Shown: in pieces, positions 37,077 to 45,592 of the stretch | Position numbering within the stretch: position 1 is the first letter of the stretch | Layout of the letters: each line of letters starts with the position of its first letter | From: Bog-473 sp963840245 | GTDB taxonomy: Bacteria; Actinomycetota; Acidimicrobiia; Acidimicrobiales; RAAP-2 | Direction: 5' to 3' | Assembly (NCBI GenBank): GCA_963840245.1 | Contig: CAWIYI010000024.1 | Span: 124,001-188,000 of the forward strand | Length of the DNA stretch: 64,000 nt | Notes under the pieces: model-generated | Told to the model about the DNA's origin: nothing | The model's input: only the letters and a program-made list of their open reading frames with translations | Database searches by the model: none | Position numbers and translations under genes: made by a program

Positions 37077-37576
37077 CCTGCGTCCCGGGCCTTCTGCGCC
37101 ACGTCGGTCCCTCCACCGAGGAGCAGGGCCGCGATGACGATGATGACCCCGACCGTCACACACGCGTCGGCCAGGTTGAACGTGGGCCAGTGGTCGAGCG
37201 TGATGAAGTCGGGCACCTGCCCCGCGTGCCCACCCACGATCCGCTCGCTGAGGTTCCCGATCGCTCCCCCCAGGACGAGGCCCGCCCCCACCGCAAGCGT
37301 CACCGTGCGGACCTGGGATACGACAATGGCCAACACCACCACACCGATGCAGAGCAGAATCGTCACGAAGACAGCGCGGCCGCTGAAGAGGCTGAAGGCA
37401 AAACCTGAGTTATAGGTGAGTGCCAGGCCGAACGGACCCCAGACATGGCGCACGTCGTGGAGATGATCCGTGGCCAGCGACGTCGTCACCCGGTCCGCCA
37501 CCACCACGATGGCTGCTATGGCAAACGCCAGAACCCCGGTCCGGGTCAGCGCCGCGACAGCCCTCCGCTCTTGCAA
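37073..37576 (-). CDS. lspA: Lipoprotein signal peptidase II (catalytic Asp to Glu)
   Basis: Membrane aspartyl protease that removes lipoprotein signal peptides. The 167-residue protein has four predicted transmembrane segments. The family's NxxD motif reads NLSE here (Glu codon at 37244-37246), while the second active-site Asp is kept in FNLADAC, and VPDFITL is also present. The conserved neighbour order lspA-rluD supports the identity. The start is a TTG at 37576 with no good ribosome binding site; it overlaps the upstream DksA-like gene by 31 bases. Whether Glu supports catalysis is unknown. Confidence 0.85.
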   Translation of the reverse strand: MQERRAVAALTRTGVLAFAIAAIVVVADRVTTSLATDHLHDVRHVWGPFGLALTYNSGFAFSLFSGRAVFVTILLCIGVVVLAIVVSQVRTVTLAVGAGLVLGGAIGNLSERIVGGHAGQVPDFITLDHWPTFNLADACVTVGVIIVIAALLLGGGTDVAQKARDAG

Positions 37577-38434
37577 GCCACGCAGAGACGGGCATAGGGC
37601 AACGCCCTGAGGCGCGGCTTGGGGATCGGCTGAAAGCAGCGTTCGCAGTACCCGTAGGTCTTGTCGTCGATCCGCTTCAACGCATCGTCGATCTCCTCGA
37701 CCGCCAGCAGCGCCTGTCCCGACAACGCCAGGTTCCGCTCACGGTCGACCGTGACGGTGCCGCCCTCGCCCGACTCTTCGTCGAACTGCACGTCACCCGG
37801 CTCGCGCTCGAGCGCCAGCGAGTCCGCCTCGGCGCGCAGCGAGGTGGCCTGCTCCGAGTAGATGGCGCGGTCCGCGATGAGCAGCTCGCGCACTTCGTCG
37901 AGGAACTTGACGTCCTTGGCGTAGGGGCCGGTCTTCGGCCGGACCGGTGTGGGAGCCTTCGGCTTCGGCGTGAAGCTCGTGCGCGCCGGCGCAACCACCG
38001 CCCCGGCGCCGTTGGCCGCCGCCCGGGAGGTGCCGCCGGCCTTCGTTGCGGCCGGCTTGTCGGCCGCCTTCTTGGCCGTGGCCGCAGTGGTGCCGGCCTT
38101 TTTCGCCGGCGCCGCCTTCTTGGCGACGGGCGCGGACCTCCGAGCGGCCGGGGCCGCCTTCTTGGTGGTCACCGACTTCTTCGCGCTCGCCGGGGCCGCC
38201 TTCTTGGGCGCCACGGTGGCGGACTTCTTCGCTGACGTTACGGGCTTCTTCGCCGCAGTGGCTGCCTTCTTCACAACAGGAGCTGCCTTCTTTTTGGTGG
38301 GAGCGGAACGCTTTGTCGCCGTCGCGTCAACCTTGGCCGAGGACGTTTTGTTCCCGGCCCGTGAGAATGACGAGGTGGCCGATCGCGACCGCAGGCGCCC
38401 TCTTGACCTGGGCACCCTTGCTCGCTGGGGTCAT
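37546..38434 (-). CDS. DksA/TraR zinc-finger protein with long Lys/Ala tail (one frameshift)
   Basis: About 295 residues when joined. The C-terminal 120 residues are DksA/TraR-like: a coiled coil (DVKFLDEVRELLIADRAIY, VEEIDDALKRIDDKTYG) and a C4 zinc finger, YCERCFQ and LCVACKS. The preceding part (about 35-155) is a low-complexity Lys/Ala/Pro tail resembling histone H1. ATG 38434 has a strong AAGGAG site. Its frame ends at 38327; the long frame can begin at GTG 38415 and they differ by one base, as with one extra base between 38330 and 38430. It might bind RNA polymerase and DNA. Confidence 0.82.
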
Positions 38435-38558
38435 CGTTCTCTCCTTCGGACCAGATCAGACAGCCGGTTTCCCCGACGACGACCTCGTCCGGGGAGCGGG
38501 TGACGATACCGGAACGCGAGGGACGGAGCAACAACGCCCGCCAATCTCCTCGGGTGGG

Positions 38559-39337
38559 TCAGAGGGAGCGGGGAGCTCCCGACGCGGAGGCGCTCTGGAG
38601 GTTCAGCGTCGGCGCACCATCGTCGTCGACATCGTACGGGCGCGCACCCGACGTGTCGTCGTCGACCCCACCACCGGGAACGGCCACGGCGGACTTCGGC
38701 TTCACGCCCATGAGCGAATTGGCCGGCTGCACGTTCTCGTCCACCCACCTGAGGATCTCGGAGAGCGCGCCACGCAGCCGGTTGCGCTCCGACTCGAGGT
38801 GACGGGCCATGCTCTCGACGTCGGTGGCCAGCTCGGTCCGGGTGGTCTCCAGCCGCGTGACCTCCTCGCGCAGGCCCCGGTGCGTCTCGGCCTGCAATTG
38901 CGCAGCCGTCGCCTCGGCGGCCGCGATCGCGGCCCGAGCCGTCTCCTCCGCCTGGGCGATGACCGTGGCGGCTTCCGCCTCGCTCTCCCGCTTCGTCTGG
39001 TCGACGAACTTCTGCGCCAGGAGAAGGGTTCGTTGCAGCGTCTCATCGGACAGGGCCGCGGCATCGGCCGACGCGACGGCTGCAGCTCCCTCCTCGGTCT
39101 CGGCCGCACCGCCACCGGCGCGACTCGCTTGTCCCGCTCGAGTTGGGCGATGCGCTCGCTGGCCTGGCGGAGCCGCTCGTTCAGCTGCCGGACGTGATCC
39201 TGCAGCGCCTCGGCCTCCTGGGCCGCCTTGTCCAGGTACTCATCGACCTCGTCGACGTTGTAGCCCTTCAGACCGAGGCGGAACTCCACCGTGCGAAGCG
39301 TTTCGAGGATCGATGAGGGAGCCTGAGAATTGTCCAT
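38559..39337 (-). CDS. DivIVA/Wag31-like polar growth protein (one frameshift)
   Basis: Coiled-coil protein that marks poles and septa and directs wall growth. ATG 39337 opens with SILETLRTVEFRLGLKGYNVDEVDEYLD, the DivIVA N-terminal membrane-binding domain, then a first coiled coil (AEALQDHVRQLNERLRQAS). After LERDKRV the frame changes by what fits one missing base at about 39112-39130. The second coiled coil (TLQRTLLLAQKFVDQTKRE, LREEVTRLETTRTELATDV) continues to 38559. The product has about 259 residues. It lies at the ftsZ-distal end of the yggS-sepF-yggT-divIVA group, the usual actinobacterial order. Confidence 0.9.
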
Positions 39338-39383
39338 GGGAGGCAAGTGTAACCCTCCCCCCCGGCTCATCCATGGATGTCAC

Positions 39384-39641
39384 TCAGCGCATCAGCACGT
39401 TCCACACCAGGATGTTTGCAACGAGGATGACGACGAGGAAGGAGAAGTCGAGCCCACCCAGCGGCTTGATGACCTGCCGCACCGGGCGCAACACCGGCTC
39501 GACCGCCCGGTACAGGAAGTACTGGATACGGGCCAGCGTCGTCCCGGGCTGAATTCGGAACCAGCTCAGGATGGCGTAGGGGAACATGATCAGCCAGACG
39601 TAGGCCAGGATCAACCACCCGACGAGATGAAAGATGTTCAC
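39384..39641 (-). CDS. YggT family membrane protein
   Basis: An 85-residue protein with two hydrophobic segments (FHLVGWLILAYVWLIMFPYAILS and FLVVILVANILVW) and the family's central VEPVLRPVRQVIKPLGG loop. YggT proteins sit next to sepF and divIVA in many actinobacteria and Firmicutes and are thought to help place or stabilise the division machinery. GTG 39641 is chosen; a TTG immediately before it is possible. It is read after sepF. Confidence 0.88.
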   Translation of the reverse strand: MNIFHLVGWLILAYVWLIMFPYAILSWFRIQPGTTLARIQYFLYRAVEPVLRPVRQVIKPLGGLDFSFLVVILVANILVWNVLMR

Positions 39642-39662
39642 CAAACTGCGAGGGTAGTGCGT

Positions 39663-40259
39663 CTAGTCGCGGCCGAAACCGCGCTCGACCAGTCGCTGCC
39701 GCTCCTCGTCGGAGACCTTCACGTTGGTCGGCGCCAGCAGGAAGACCTGGTCCGCCACCTTTTCCATCTCGCCACTCAGGGCGTACGTCACCCCGCTGCA
39801 GAAATCGATCATGCGGCGCTGCAGGTCGCGATCGGCCATCTGGAGGTTCACGATCACCGGCCGGTTGTCCTTGAGGCGGTCGGCGATCTCCTTGGCGTCG
39901 CCGAACCGCGACGGGGCGACCACGTGCACCTTGCCCGATGCGGGTGACGGCGCCGGCCCGGTCGGGTTCACCGTGGGGTCGACCGGGACGGCCCGCACGG
40001 CGGAGGGCCGGGGGGCGACGTTGCCCGGTGCCGGCCTGGGCTGCTGGCTCGGCTGGGCCGACTCGCGCGGGATGGTGCGGACCCTGCTCATGCCGCCGCT
40101 GAACTCCTCGGCCTGCTCGTGATCCTGGGACCGGGGCTCGACCCGGGTCGCGGCCGAGAACCCTCGCGGGGCGCGGTCCTCCAGGTCGTCGTACTCGTCG
40201 TACTCGTCGTCGAGCAGGCCGAGATAGACCATGGTCTTCTTCATGAACGAGGGTGACAT
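39663..40259 (-). CDS. sepF: SepF, FtsZ membrane anchor
   Basis: A 198-residue cytoplasmic division protein that tethers FtsZ to the membrane. The N-terminal amphipathic helix is MKKTMVYLGLLDDEYDEYD near residues 6-24, followed by a Pro/Arg-rich disordered linker. The globular C-terminal domain is about 108-195 (KVHVVAPSRFGDAKEIADRL, VIVNLQMADRDLQRRMIDF, VADQVFLLAPTNVKVS). ATG 40259 has GGAGAAGG upstream. Actinobacteria lack FtsA, so SepF is the main anchor. It lies between the YggS gene and yggT. Confidence 0.95.
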   Translation of the reverse strand: MSPSFMKKTMVYLGLLDDEYDEYDDLEDRAPRGFSAATRVEPRSQDHEQAEEFSGGMSRVRTIPRESAQPSQQPRPAPGNVAPRPSAVRAVPVDPTVNPTGPAPSPASGKVHVVAPSRFGDAKEIADRLKDNRPVIVNLQMADRDLQRRMIDFCSGVTYALSGEMEKVADQVFLLAPTNVKVSDEERQRLVERGFGRD

Positions 40260-40386
40260 GCCTTCTCCTGTCCACGGACAGCGTAGTGCCTGCTCGGCAG
40301 ACCAGTCCTGGTGACCTCGAACCCGCGCTGACGCTCCTGCTCAGCCCGACGTCGGCCTCCACCACACGTTGCCCTCATGCTCCACC

Positions 40387-41040
40387 TCACCCTGTGGCCG
40401 CCGGTGGGCGCGCCCCGAAGAGGGCCCGCCCGATGCGCACCATGGTCGAACCGGCTGCGACTGCGGCCTCCAGGTCGTCGCTCATACCCATGGAACGCTC
40501 CTCGAGGCCCAGACGGTCTGCCAACCGCCCCAGGGACGCGAAGGCCTCCCTCGCCGCGGTCGGATCCGGCGCGGCGACCGTCATGAGACCCCGCACGTCG
40601 AGCCCGAGGTCCGCCAGACGCGGGACGAGCGCGGCCACCTCCGCCGGAGGGCATCCGTTGCGACCGGGCAGCCCGGTCATCTCGACCTGCACGAGGACCC
40701 TGGCCCCCGGCGCGAAGCGCGCGATCCGGGCGCCCTCGGCCTCTCGCGCAATGCTCTGCCACACACCGACGAGCGGGGCCAGCTGCGCCACCTTGTTCCG
40801 CTGCACCGCGCCGAGAAAGTGCCAGACCACCCCGTCGTCCGCGTCGTCGGCCCCCGCCTTCTCGACGAGCTCCGCCGCGTAATTCTCACCCAGGTCCGCC
40901 AATCCTGCCTCGCGCGCCGCGCGCACCGCCCCGGGACCGAACCCCTTGGTGACCGCGACCACCCGCACCCGGTCAGGGTCGCCGCCGGCGCGCTCGATCC
41001 GCTGCCGGATGGCACGGAGCCTCGGCGCGACGTCGTCGCT
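40387..41040 (-). CDS. YggS-like pyridoxal phosphate homeostasis protein (start unclear)
   Basis: A PLP-binding alanine-racemase-like barrel protein (COG0325) of about 217 residues. The PLP lysine is in VVAVTKGFG, with FGENY-like GENYAAELVEK, WHFLGAVQRNK and the C-terminal phosphate-binding MGMSDDLEAAVAAGSTMVRIGRALFG. The expected N-terminal helix (APRLRAIRQRIERAGGDPDRV) is readable back to 41040 next to the ftsZ stop, but no ATG, GTG or TTG begins it in frame; the first in-frame start is GTG 40968, inside the conserved domain. A lost base or unusual start is likely. Placement between ftsZ and sepF is normal. Confidence 0.85.
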   Translation of the reverse strand, partial: SDDVAPRLRAIRQRIERAGGDPDRVRVVAVTKGFGPGAVRAAREAGLADLGENYAAELVEKAGADDADDGVVWHFLGAVQRNKVAQLAPLVGVWQSIAREAEGARIARFAPGARVLVQVEMTGLPGRNGCPPAEVAALVPRLADLGLDVRGLMTVAAPDPTAAREAFASLGRLADRLGLEERSMGMSDDLEAAVAAGSTMVRIGRALFGARPPAATG

Positions 41041-42148
41041 AGCGCAGGAAGGAGGGGACGTCGAAATCGTCGTCGCCCAGGTCGAGCTTCTCGTCCGCTC
41101 CCGTGGCGTCGGCGAAGATGTCCACCGGCTCGGGCGTCGAGAAGATCGTCGAGGCCAGGTCGCCCGGCTTGCTGGAGGGCCCGGTGCCTTCCTCCCAGCG
41201 TTCGAAGCCGGCGGCGATGACCGTCACCCGCACCTCGTCACCCATGTTGTCGTCGATCACGGCGCCGAAGATGATGTTGGCGTCCGGGTGTGCCACGCCA
41301 TGGATGATCTCGGCTGCCTCGTTCACCTCGAAGAGCCCGAGGTCGGAGCCCCCGGCGATGTTGAGCACCATGCCCCGGGCACCCTCGATCGAGGCCTCGA
41401 GCAGCGGCGACGTGATGGAGGCCCGCGCCGCATTGGCCGCCCGCCCCTCGCCGATCGACGAGCCGATGCCCATGATGGCGGTCCCCGCGTTGGTCATCAC
41501 CATCTTCACGTCGGCGAAGTCGGTGTTGATGAGCCCGGGCACCGTGATCAGGTCGGTGATGCCACGCACCCCCTGGAGGAGGACCTCGTCGGCCGTCTTG
41601 AAGGCGTTGACCATGCTGGTCTTGTCGTTCGACACGGTCAGCAAACGGTCGTTCGGGATGACGATGAGCGTGTCGACTTTCTCCTTGAGGACCTGGATCC
41701 CCTTCTCCGCCTGCATCGCCCGGCGCCGGCCCTCGAAGGTGAAGGGCCGGGTGACCACGCCGATCGTCAGCGCACCGAGGCCCTTGGAGATCTCGGCCAC
41801 GACAGGGGCGCCGCCCGTTCCCGTGCCCCCGCCCATGCCCCCGGTGATGAAGACCATGTCCGCGCCCTGGAGCGCCTCTTCGATCTCGGGGCGGTGCTCC
41901 TCGGCGGCCAGCCGCCCGACCTCGGGGTCGCTCCCCGCACCGAGTCCCCGGGTCAGCTGGCGCCCGATGTCCAGCTTCAGGTCGGCGTCGCTCATGAGCA
42001 GCGCCTGGGCGTCGGTGTTGGCCGCGATGAACTCGACGTTGCGCAGACCGGCGTCGATCATCCGGTTGACGCCATTGACGCCACCGCCCCCGACCCCGAC
42101 GACCTTGATCACTGCCAGGTAGTTGCCCTGGGAAGGCACGGTCGTCAT
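41039..42148 (-). CDS. ftsZ: Cell division protein FtsZ
   Basis: Tubulin-like GTPase that forms the division ring. The 369-residue protein has the tubulin signature GGGTGTG (residues 106-112), GMGGG before it, the T7 catalytic loop NTDFADVK near 207 and a C-terminal tail DDFDVPSFLR (360-369), which is the anchor for SepF and partners. The ATG at 42148 has GAGGGAG upstream; the longer frame to 42238 lacks features. The tail linker is short, as in actinobacteria. It lies at the end of the dcw cluster after ftsQ. Confidence 0.98.
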   Translation of the reverse strand: MTTVPSQGNYLAVIKVVGVGGGGVNGVNRMIDAGLRNVEFIAANTDAQALLMSDADLKLDIGRQLTRGLGAGSDPEVGRLAAEEHRPEIEEALQGADMVFITGGMGGGTGTGGAPVVAEISKGLGALTIGVVTRPFTFEGRRRAMQAEKGIQVLKEKVDTLIVIPNDRLLTVSNDKTSMVNAFKTADEVLLQGVRGITDLITVPGLINTDFADVKMVMTNAGTAIMGIGSSIGEGRAANAARASITSPLLEASIEGARGMVLNIAGGSDLGLFEVNEAAEIIHGVAHPDANIIFGAVIDDNMGDEVRVTVIAAGFERWEEGTGPSSKPGDLASTIFSTPEPVDIFADATGADEKLDLGDDDFDVPSFLR

Positions 42149-42327
42149 GAACTCCCTCGTTCTCGGGTCGATCGCCGACCGGTCACTCGATCGTACGCCC
42201 CGTCGGACGCCACCGGCGAAATCCGAGTAGCGACCCATCCCTGAACCTCTGGGGAAGGTTGATGTTCACGGTGCGGCAACGTGACCCCACCATACGGGGG
42301 GTGTTCAGGCTGGTCAAGCATCCTACG

Positions 42328-43146
42328 TCACCCTGTAGTCACGGTCGGCGCGTCGGGGACGCTTACATCGATCACATCCCCGTTGTGCAGGGTGGCCCCC
42401 GACAGAATCGAGGACACGTCCTCGTACTTGGCGGTGAGCTCCACCGGTGTGCCGATGTCAACGACGATCGGCGTCGTCAGCACCAGCTGCACCCAACCCG
42501 CGGGCTCGACCGTCACCCCCGTCACCTGGCCGGCGAAGGAAGGCGGGAGCGACGAGGCGACCCGGAGCCCGGGCTCGTCCTTGGTGGCCAGCTTCGTGCC
42601 CGGCTCGCCGGGCGGCTCGGGGACCGTCAGGAGCAAGAGGCCCGGCGGCCGGGTGGCCGCCTCGCCGAGGACTCGCCCCCCGCTGCTGAGCGACTCCCAC
42701 GTGCCGGCCGAGGTGGCCACCGTGAAGCGCGGCGTCTCCTCGGTCACCGCGATGTGGACGCCGTCGGGCCACGAGACGTGCACCGTCGCCGAGCGCACCC
42801 ACGGGAGCTGCTCGAGGCGCGCCGCCGCCGCTCCGGCGTTCACGTCGAGGAGCGGCGGGTGGCTGGCCAACCCGGCCTGGGCGACGACCTGGGCGGCGGT
42901 CTCGTGCACATTGCCGGTCACCGACACCGAGCGGGCGGAAAAGAGCGCAGTGTGGACGAGGAACCACCCGCCCACGAGCAGCGTCACGGTGCCGAGCGCG
43001 ACCCCGAGCACAATGAGCCGGCGCCGGCCCTGCTCCTTGCGGACGGCGGTGCGCCGGGCCGAGATGCGCGGATCCATCCGCCGACGCGTCGCCCAGTCCT
43101 GGCCCGGCGACGGGTCCTTCGCCCCTGCCGGGTCCTCGGGCGTCAT
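42328..43146 (-). CDS. ftsQ: Cell division protein FtsQ
   Basis: A 272-residue bitopic membrane protein of the divisome. The cytosolic N-terminus is charged (MDPRISARRTAVRKEQGRRR), the transmembrane segment is LIVLGVALGTVTLLVGGWFL near 45-65, and a POTRA domain follows (VRSVSVTGNVHETAAQVVAQ, LEQLPWVRSATVHVSWPDGVHI). The start overlaps the murB stop by four bases. It has normal length and position. Confidence 0.92.
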   Translation of the reverse strand: MTPEDPAGAKDPSPGQDWATRRRMDPRISARRTAVRKEQGRRRLIVLGVALGTVTLLVGGWFLVHTALFSARSVSVTGNVHETAAQVVAQAGLASHPPLLDVNAGAAAARLEQLPWVRSATVHVSWPDGVHIAVTEETPRFTVATSAGTWESLSSGGRVLGEAATRPPGLLLLTVPEPPGEPGTKLATKDEPGLRVASSLPPSFAGQVTGVTVEPAGWVQLVLTTPIVVDIGTPVELTAKYEDVSSILSGATLHNGDVIDVSVPDAPTVTTG

Positions 43147-44201
43147 CGCGCCACCCCGGCCTGTCCCACTCCGGACCCCTCACCGTTCCCGTCCACCGGG
43201 CCATTGTTCCCGTCGCCGAAACCGAGGAGGCGGACCTCGGGGCGCAACGTGACCCCGCACCGCTCCGCTACCACATCCCGCACGTGCTCCATCAGCGCAT
43301 GCACGTCGCCCGCCCGACCACCCTTGTCCGCCTGGATGAAGTTGGCATGCTTCTCGGACACGTGCGCCGTCCCCATCCGGAATCCCTTCAGGCCGGCCGT
43401 CTCGATCAGCCTCCCCGCCGAGTCGTCCTCCGGATTGGTGAACACGGAGCCGGCGTTGGAGCCTCCCGGCTGGTGGGCGCGCCGCCAACGGACGATGGCG
43501 GCCACCGCCGCCTGTTCCTCCTCCGCCGATCCCGGCGTGACTGCCAATTCCGCGGCCACCACCAGATGGTTGGCCGCGACCGACGAGGCGCGGTAGCCGT
43601 AGGCGAGGTGCGTGACGTCGTCGGTCCCCCCGGCGGCACTGCAGAGGTCGACCCAGCTGTAGCGGACGAGGCACGACGCCATGTCCGAGCCGTGCCCCCC
43701 CGCGTTCATGCGCACCGCACCACCGACCGACCCGGGCACGCCGACGGCCCACGACAGCCCCGACCATCCGCCGTCGGCCACGCGACGAGCCAGCACCGGC
43801 AGGGCGACCGCCGCGCCGGCCCGCACCGCGCCGGTGCCGTCCCTCCGCTCGACCTCCGCCGACCCGGACCCGGACCCGGACCCGGACCCGGACTGTGGCA
43901 GTTCCACCCCGGCAAAGCCCGCGCCGAGATGCACCACGATCCCGTCGAACCCCTCGTCCGCCACCAACAGGTTGGAGCCCCGCCCGATGACGAAGACCGC
44001 CGGCGGGGCCCCGAGTGAAGCGGCGGTGTCCCGCAGCGCCGAGCGGACAGCATCGAGGTCCTCGGGCGCATCGACCTCGACGTAGAGCGCCGCCGGCCCG
44101 CCGACGCCGTACGTGGTGAGCGGTCCGAGCGGCTGGCCGAGCGTCGCCCGGCTACCGAGCGAGCCGGCCAGGACGCGCCACGCTTCGCCCTGGGTCACCA
44201 C
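43143..44201 (-). CDS. murB: UDP-N-acetylenolpyruvoylglucosamine reductase
   Basis: FAD enzyme that reduces UDP-GlcNAc-enolpyruvate to UDP-MurNAc. The 352-residue protein has TTYGVGGPAALYVEV and RGSNLLVADEGFDGIVV in the FAD domain, and YGYRASS, GSVFTNPEDD with the catalytic Ser region and SEKHANFIQ in the substrate domain. Between about 100 and 113 there is a run SGSGSGSGS encoded by a hexamer repeat. The start GTG 44201 overlaps murC by seven bases. Confidence 0.95.
   Translation of the reverse strand: MVTQGEAWRVLAGSLGSRATLGQPLGPLTTYGVGGPAALYVEVDAPEDLDAVRSALRDTAASLGAPPAVFVIGRGSNLLVADEGFDGIVVHLGAGFAGVELPQSGSGSGSGSGSAEVERRDGTGAVRAGAAVALPVLARRVADGGWSGLSWAVGVPGSVGGAVRMNAGGHGSDMASCLVRYSWVDLCSAAGGTDDVTHLAYGYRASSVAANHLVVAAELAVTPGSAEEEQAAVAAIVRWRRAHQPGGSNAGSVFTNPEDDSAGRLIETAGLKGFRMGTAHVSEKHANFIQADKGGRAGDVHALMEHVRDVVAERCGVTLRPEVRLLGFGDGNNGPVDGNGEGSGVGQAGVAR
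43861..43893. repeat. Hexamer repeat giving a Ser-Gly run in MurB
   Basis: Five copies of GACCCG plus GAC. On the coding strand it encodes alternating Ser-Gly. The period keeps the frame, so the length of the Ser-Gly loop can vary. Confidence 0.75.
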
Positions 44202-45592
44202 TGCGGCGACCCGAGCAACTCGTCGGGCAGCGTCGTCAGGTCACCCGCGCCCAGGGTGAGGCAGAGATCGCCGGGGCGGAGCTCGGCGGCGACGGTCTGG
44301 CGCAACTCCTCCCAGCCCCCCACGTAGGTGACGGGCAGCCGGGGGTCCTGGGCCCGGACGGCGTCGGCCACCAAGCGGCCGGAGACGCCCGGGACGGGCC
44401 GCTCGCCGGCGCTGTAGATATCCGTCACCACCAACGCATCCGCGTCGCCGAAGGCCGTCCCGAACTCCGAGGCCAGTGCGGCGGTGCGAGAAAACCGATG
44501 GGGCTGGAACACGGCGACGACGCGGGACCACCCGCCGGTCTTGGCCGTGGCCAGGGCGGCGCGCACCTCCGAGGGGAGGTGCGCGTAGTCATCGACGAAG
44601 GTCACCCCGGCGGCCTCACCGCGGAACTCGAAGCGGCGCGTCACCCCGGCGAAACGGGCGAGCGCCGCCTGGGCCGCCGGGAAGGGAGCGCCCACCCGGA
44701 GCGCGGCGACGACGGCGACCGCGGCGTTCCGCGCGTTGTGCAGACCGGGGACGCCCATGTCCACCGTGCCCAGCTCCCCCTCCGGGCCGCGCAGGGTAAA
44801 GGAGACCGAGCTCCGTTGCAGCTCGAGCCGTTGCATGGCGTACGTCGATGCCGGGTCCGACCCGACGGTGATCGCCCCGTGTTCCCGGCCGATGGCCGCC
44901 GCCTCGGGATCGTCCGCGCAGACGACCGAACCCAGGCGCGCGCCCGCCAGGAAATCGGCGAACGCGCTCCGCAGGACGTCGAAGGTGCCGTAGTAGTCGA
45001 GATGGTCGGCCTCGACGCTGGTCAGCACGGCCAGGTCGGGCTCGATCGCCTGGAAGGTGCCGTAGCTCTCGTCCGCCTCGACGACCAGCCACTCCCCCGA
45101 GTCCCACACCGCGTTGGTGCCGATCTCGTTGACGTCGGCCCCGATGAGGAACGACGGCCGCATCCCGGCCTCGACCAAAATGAGCGACAGCATCGAAGCG
45201 GTGGTCGTCTTGCCGTGCGTGCCGGAGACGGCCAGGCAGCGCCGGGTGGCGCACAGGGCGGCGAGCATCTCGGAGCGCGGCACGACCCGGATGCCGCGGG
45301 CGCGCGCCTCGGCCAGCTCCGGGTTCTCGGGCCGGACTGCCGGCGAGAAGGTGACCGCATCGGCACCCTCGACGTGCTCCCCCCGATGTCCGATCGCCAC
45401 GGTGATGCCGTGGGAGCGCAAGCGTGCCGCCACGGGCGAGTCCTTCAGATCCGACCCCGAGACGTGATGGCCCATGGCCCGGAGCATCAACGCGATGGCG
45501 CTCATTCCCGCGCCGCCGATGCCGACGATGTGGATGTGCCGCGACTGTCCCAGGTCGAGTGGCGCGCCGCTGGCACCGGCCTCAGCGGGCAT
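44195..45592 (-). CDS. murC: UDP-N-acetylmuramate-alanine ligase
   Basis: Adds L-alanine to UDP-MurNAc using ATP. The 465-residue protein has the N-terminal GIGGAGMSAIAL nucleotide-sugar site (24-35), the P-loop GTHGKTT (124-130), EADESYGTF and DDYAHLPSEV, and GAGDLTTLP near the end. ATG 45592 overlaps the murG stop by 11 bases. All three Mur ligase domains are present. Confidence 0.97.
   Translation of the reverse strand: MPAEAGASGAPLDLGQSRHIHIVGIGGAGMSAIALMLRAMGHHVSGSDLKDSPVAARLRSHGITVAIGHRGEHVEGADAVTFSPAVRPENPELAEARARGIRVVPRSEMLAALCATRRCLAVSGTHGKTTTASMLSLILVEAGMRPSFLIGADVNEIGTNAVWDSGEWLVVEADESYGTFQAIEPDLAVLTSVEADHLDYYGTFDVLRSAFADFLAGARLGSVVCADDPEAAAIGREHGAITVGSDPASTYAMQRLELQRSSVSFTLRGPEGELGTVDMGVPGLHNARNAAVAVVAALRVGAPFPAAQAALARFAGVTRRFEFRGEAAGVTFVDDYAHLPSEVRAALATAKTGGWSRVVAVFQPHRFSRTAALASEFGTAFGDADALVVTDIYSAGERPVPGVSGRLVADAVRAQDPRLPVTYVGGWEELRQTVAAELRPGDLCLTLGAGDLTTLPDELLGSPQW

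Noticed and set aside
37073..37576. lspA as pseudogene because of the altered active site
   Set aside because: The frame is intact, the second catalytic Asp and membrane segments remain, and Glu could be functional, so it is kept as a CDS with a flag.
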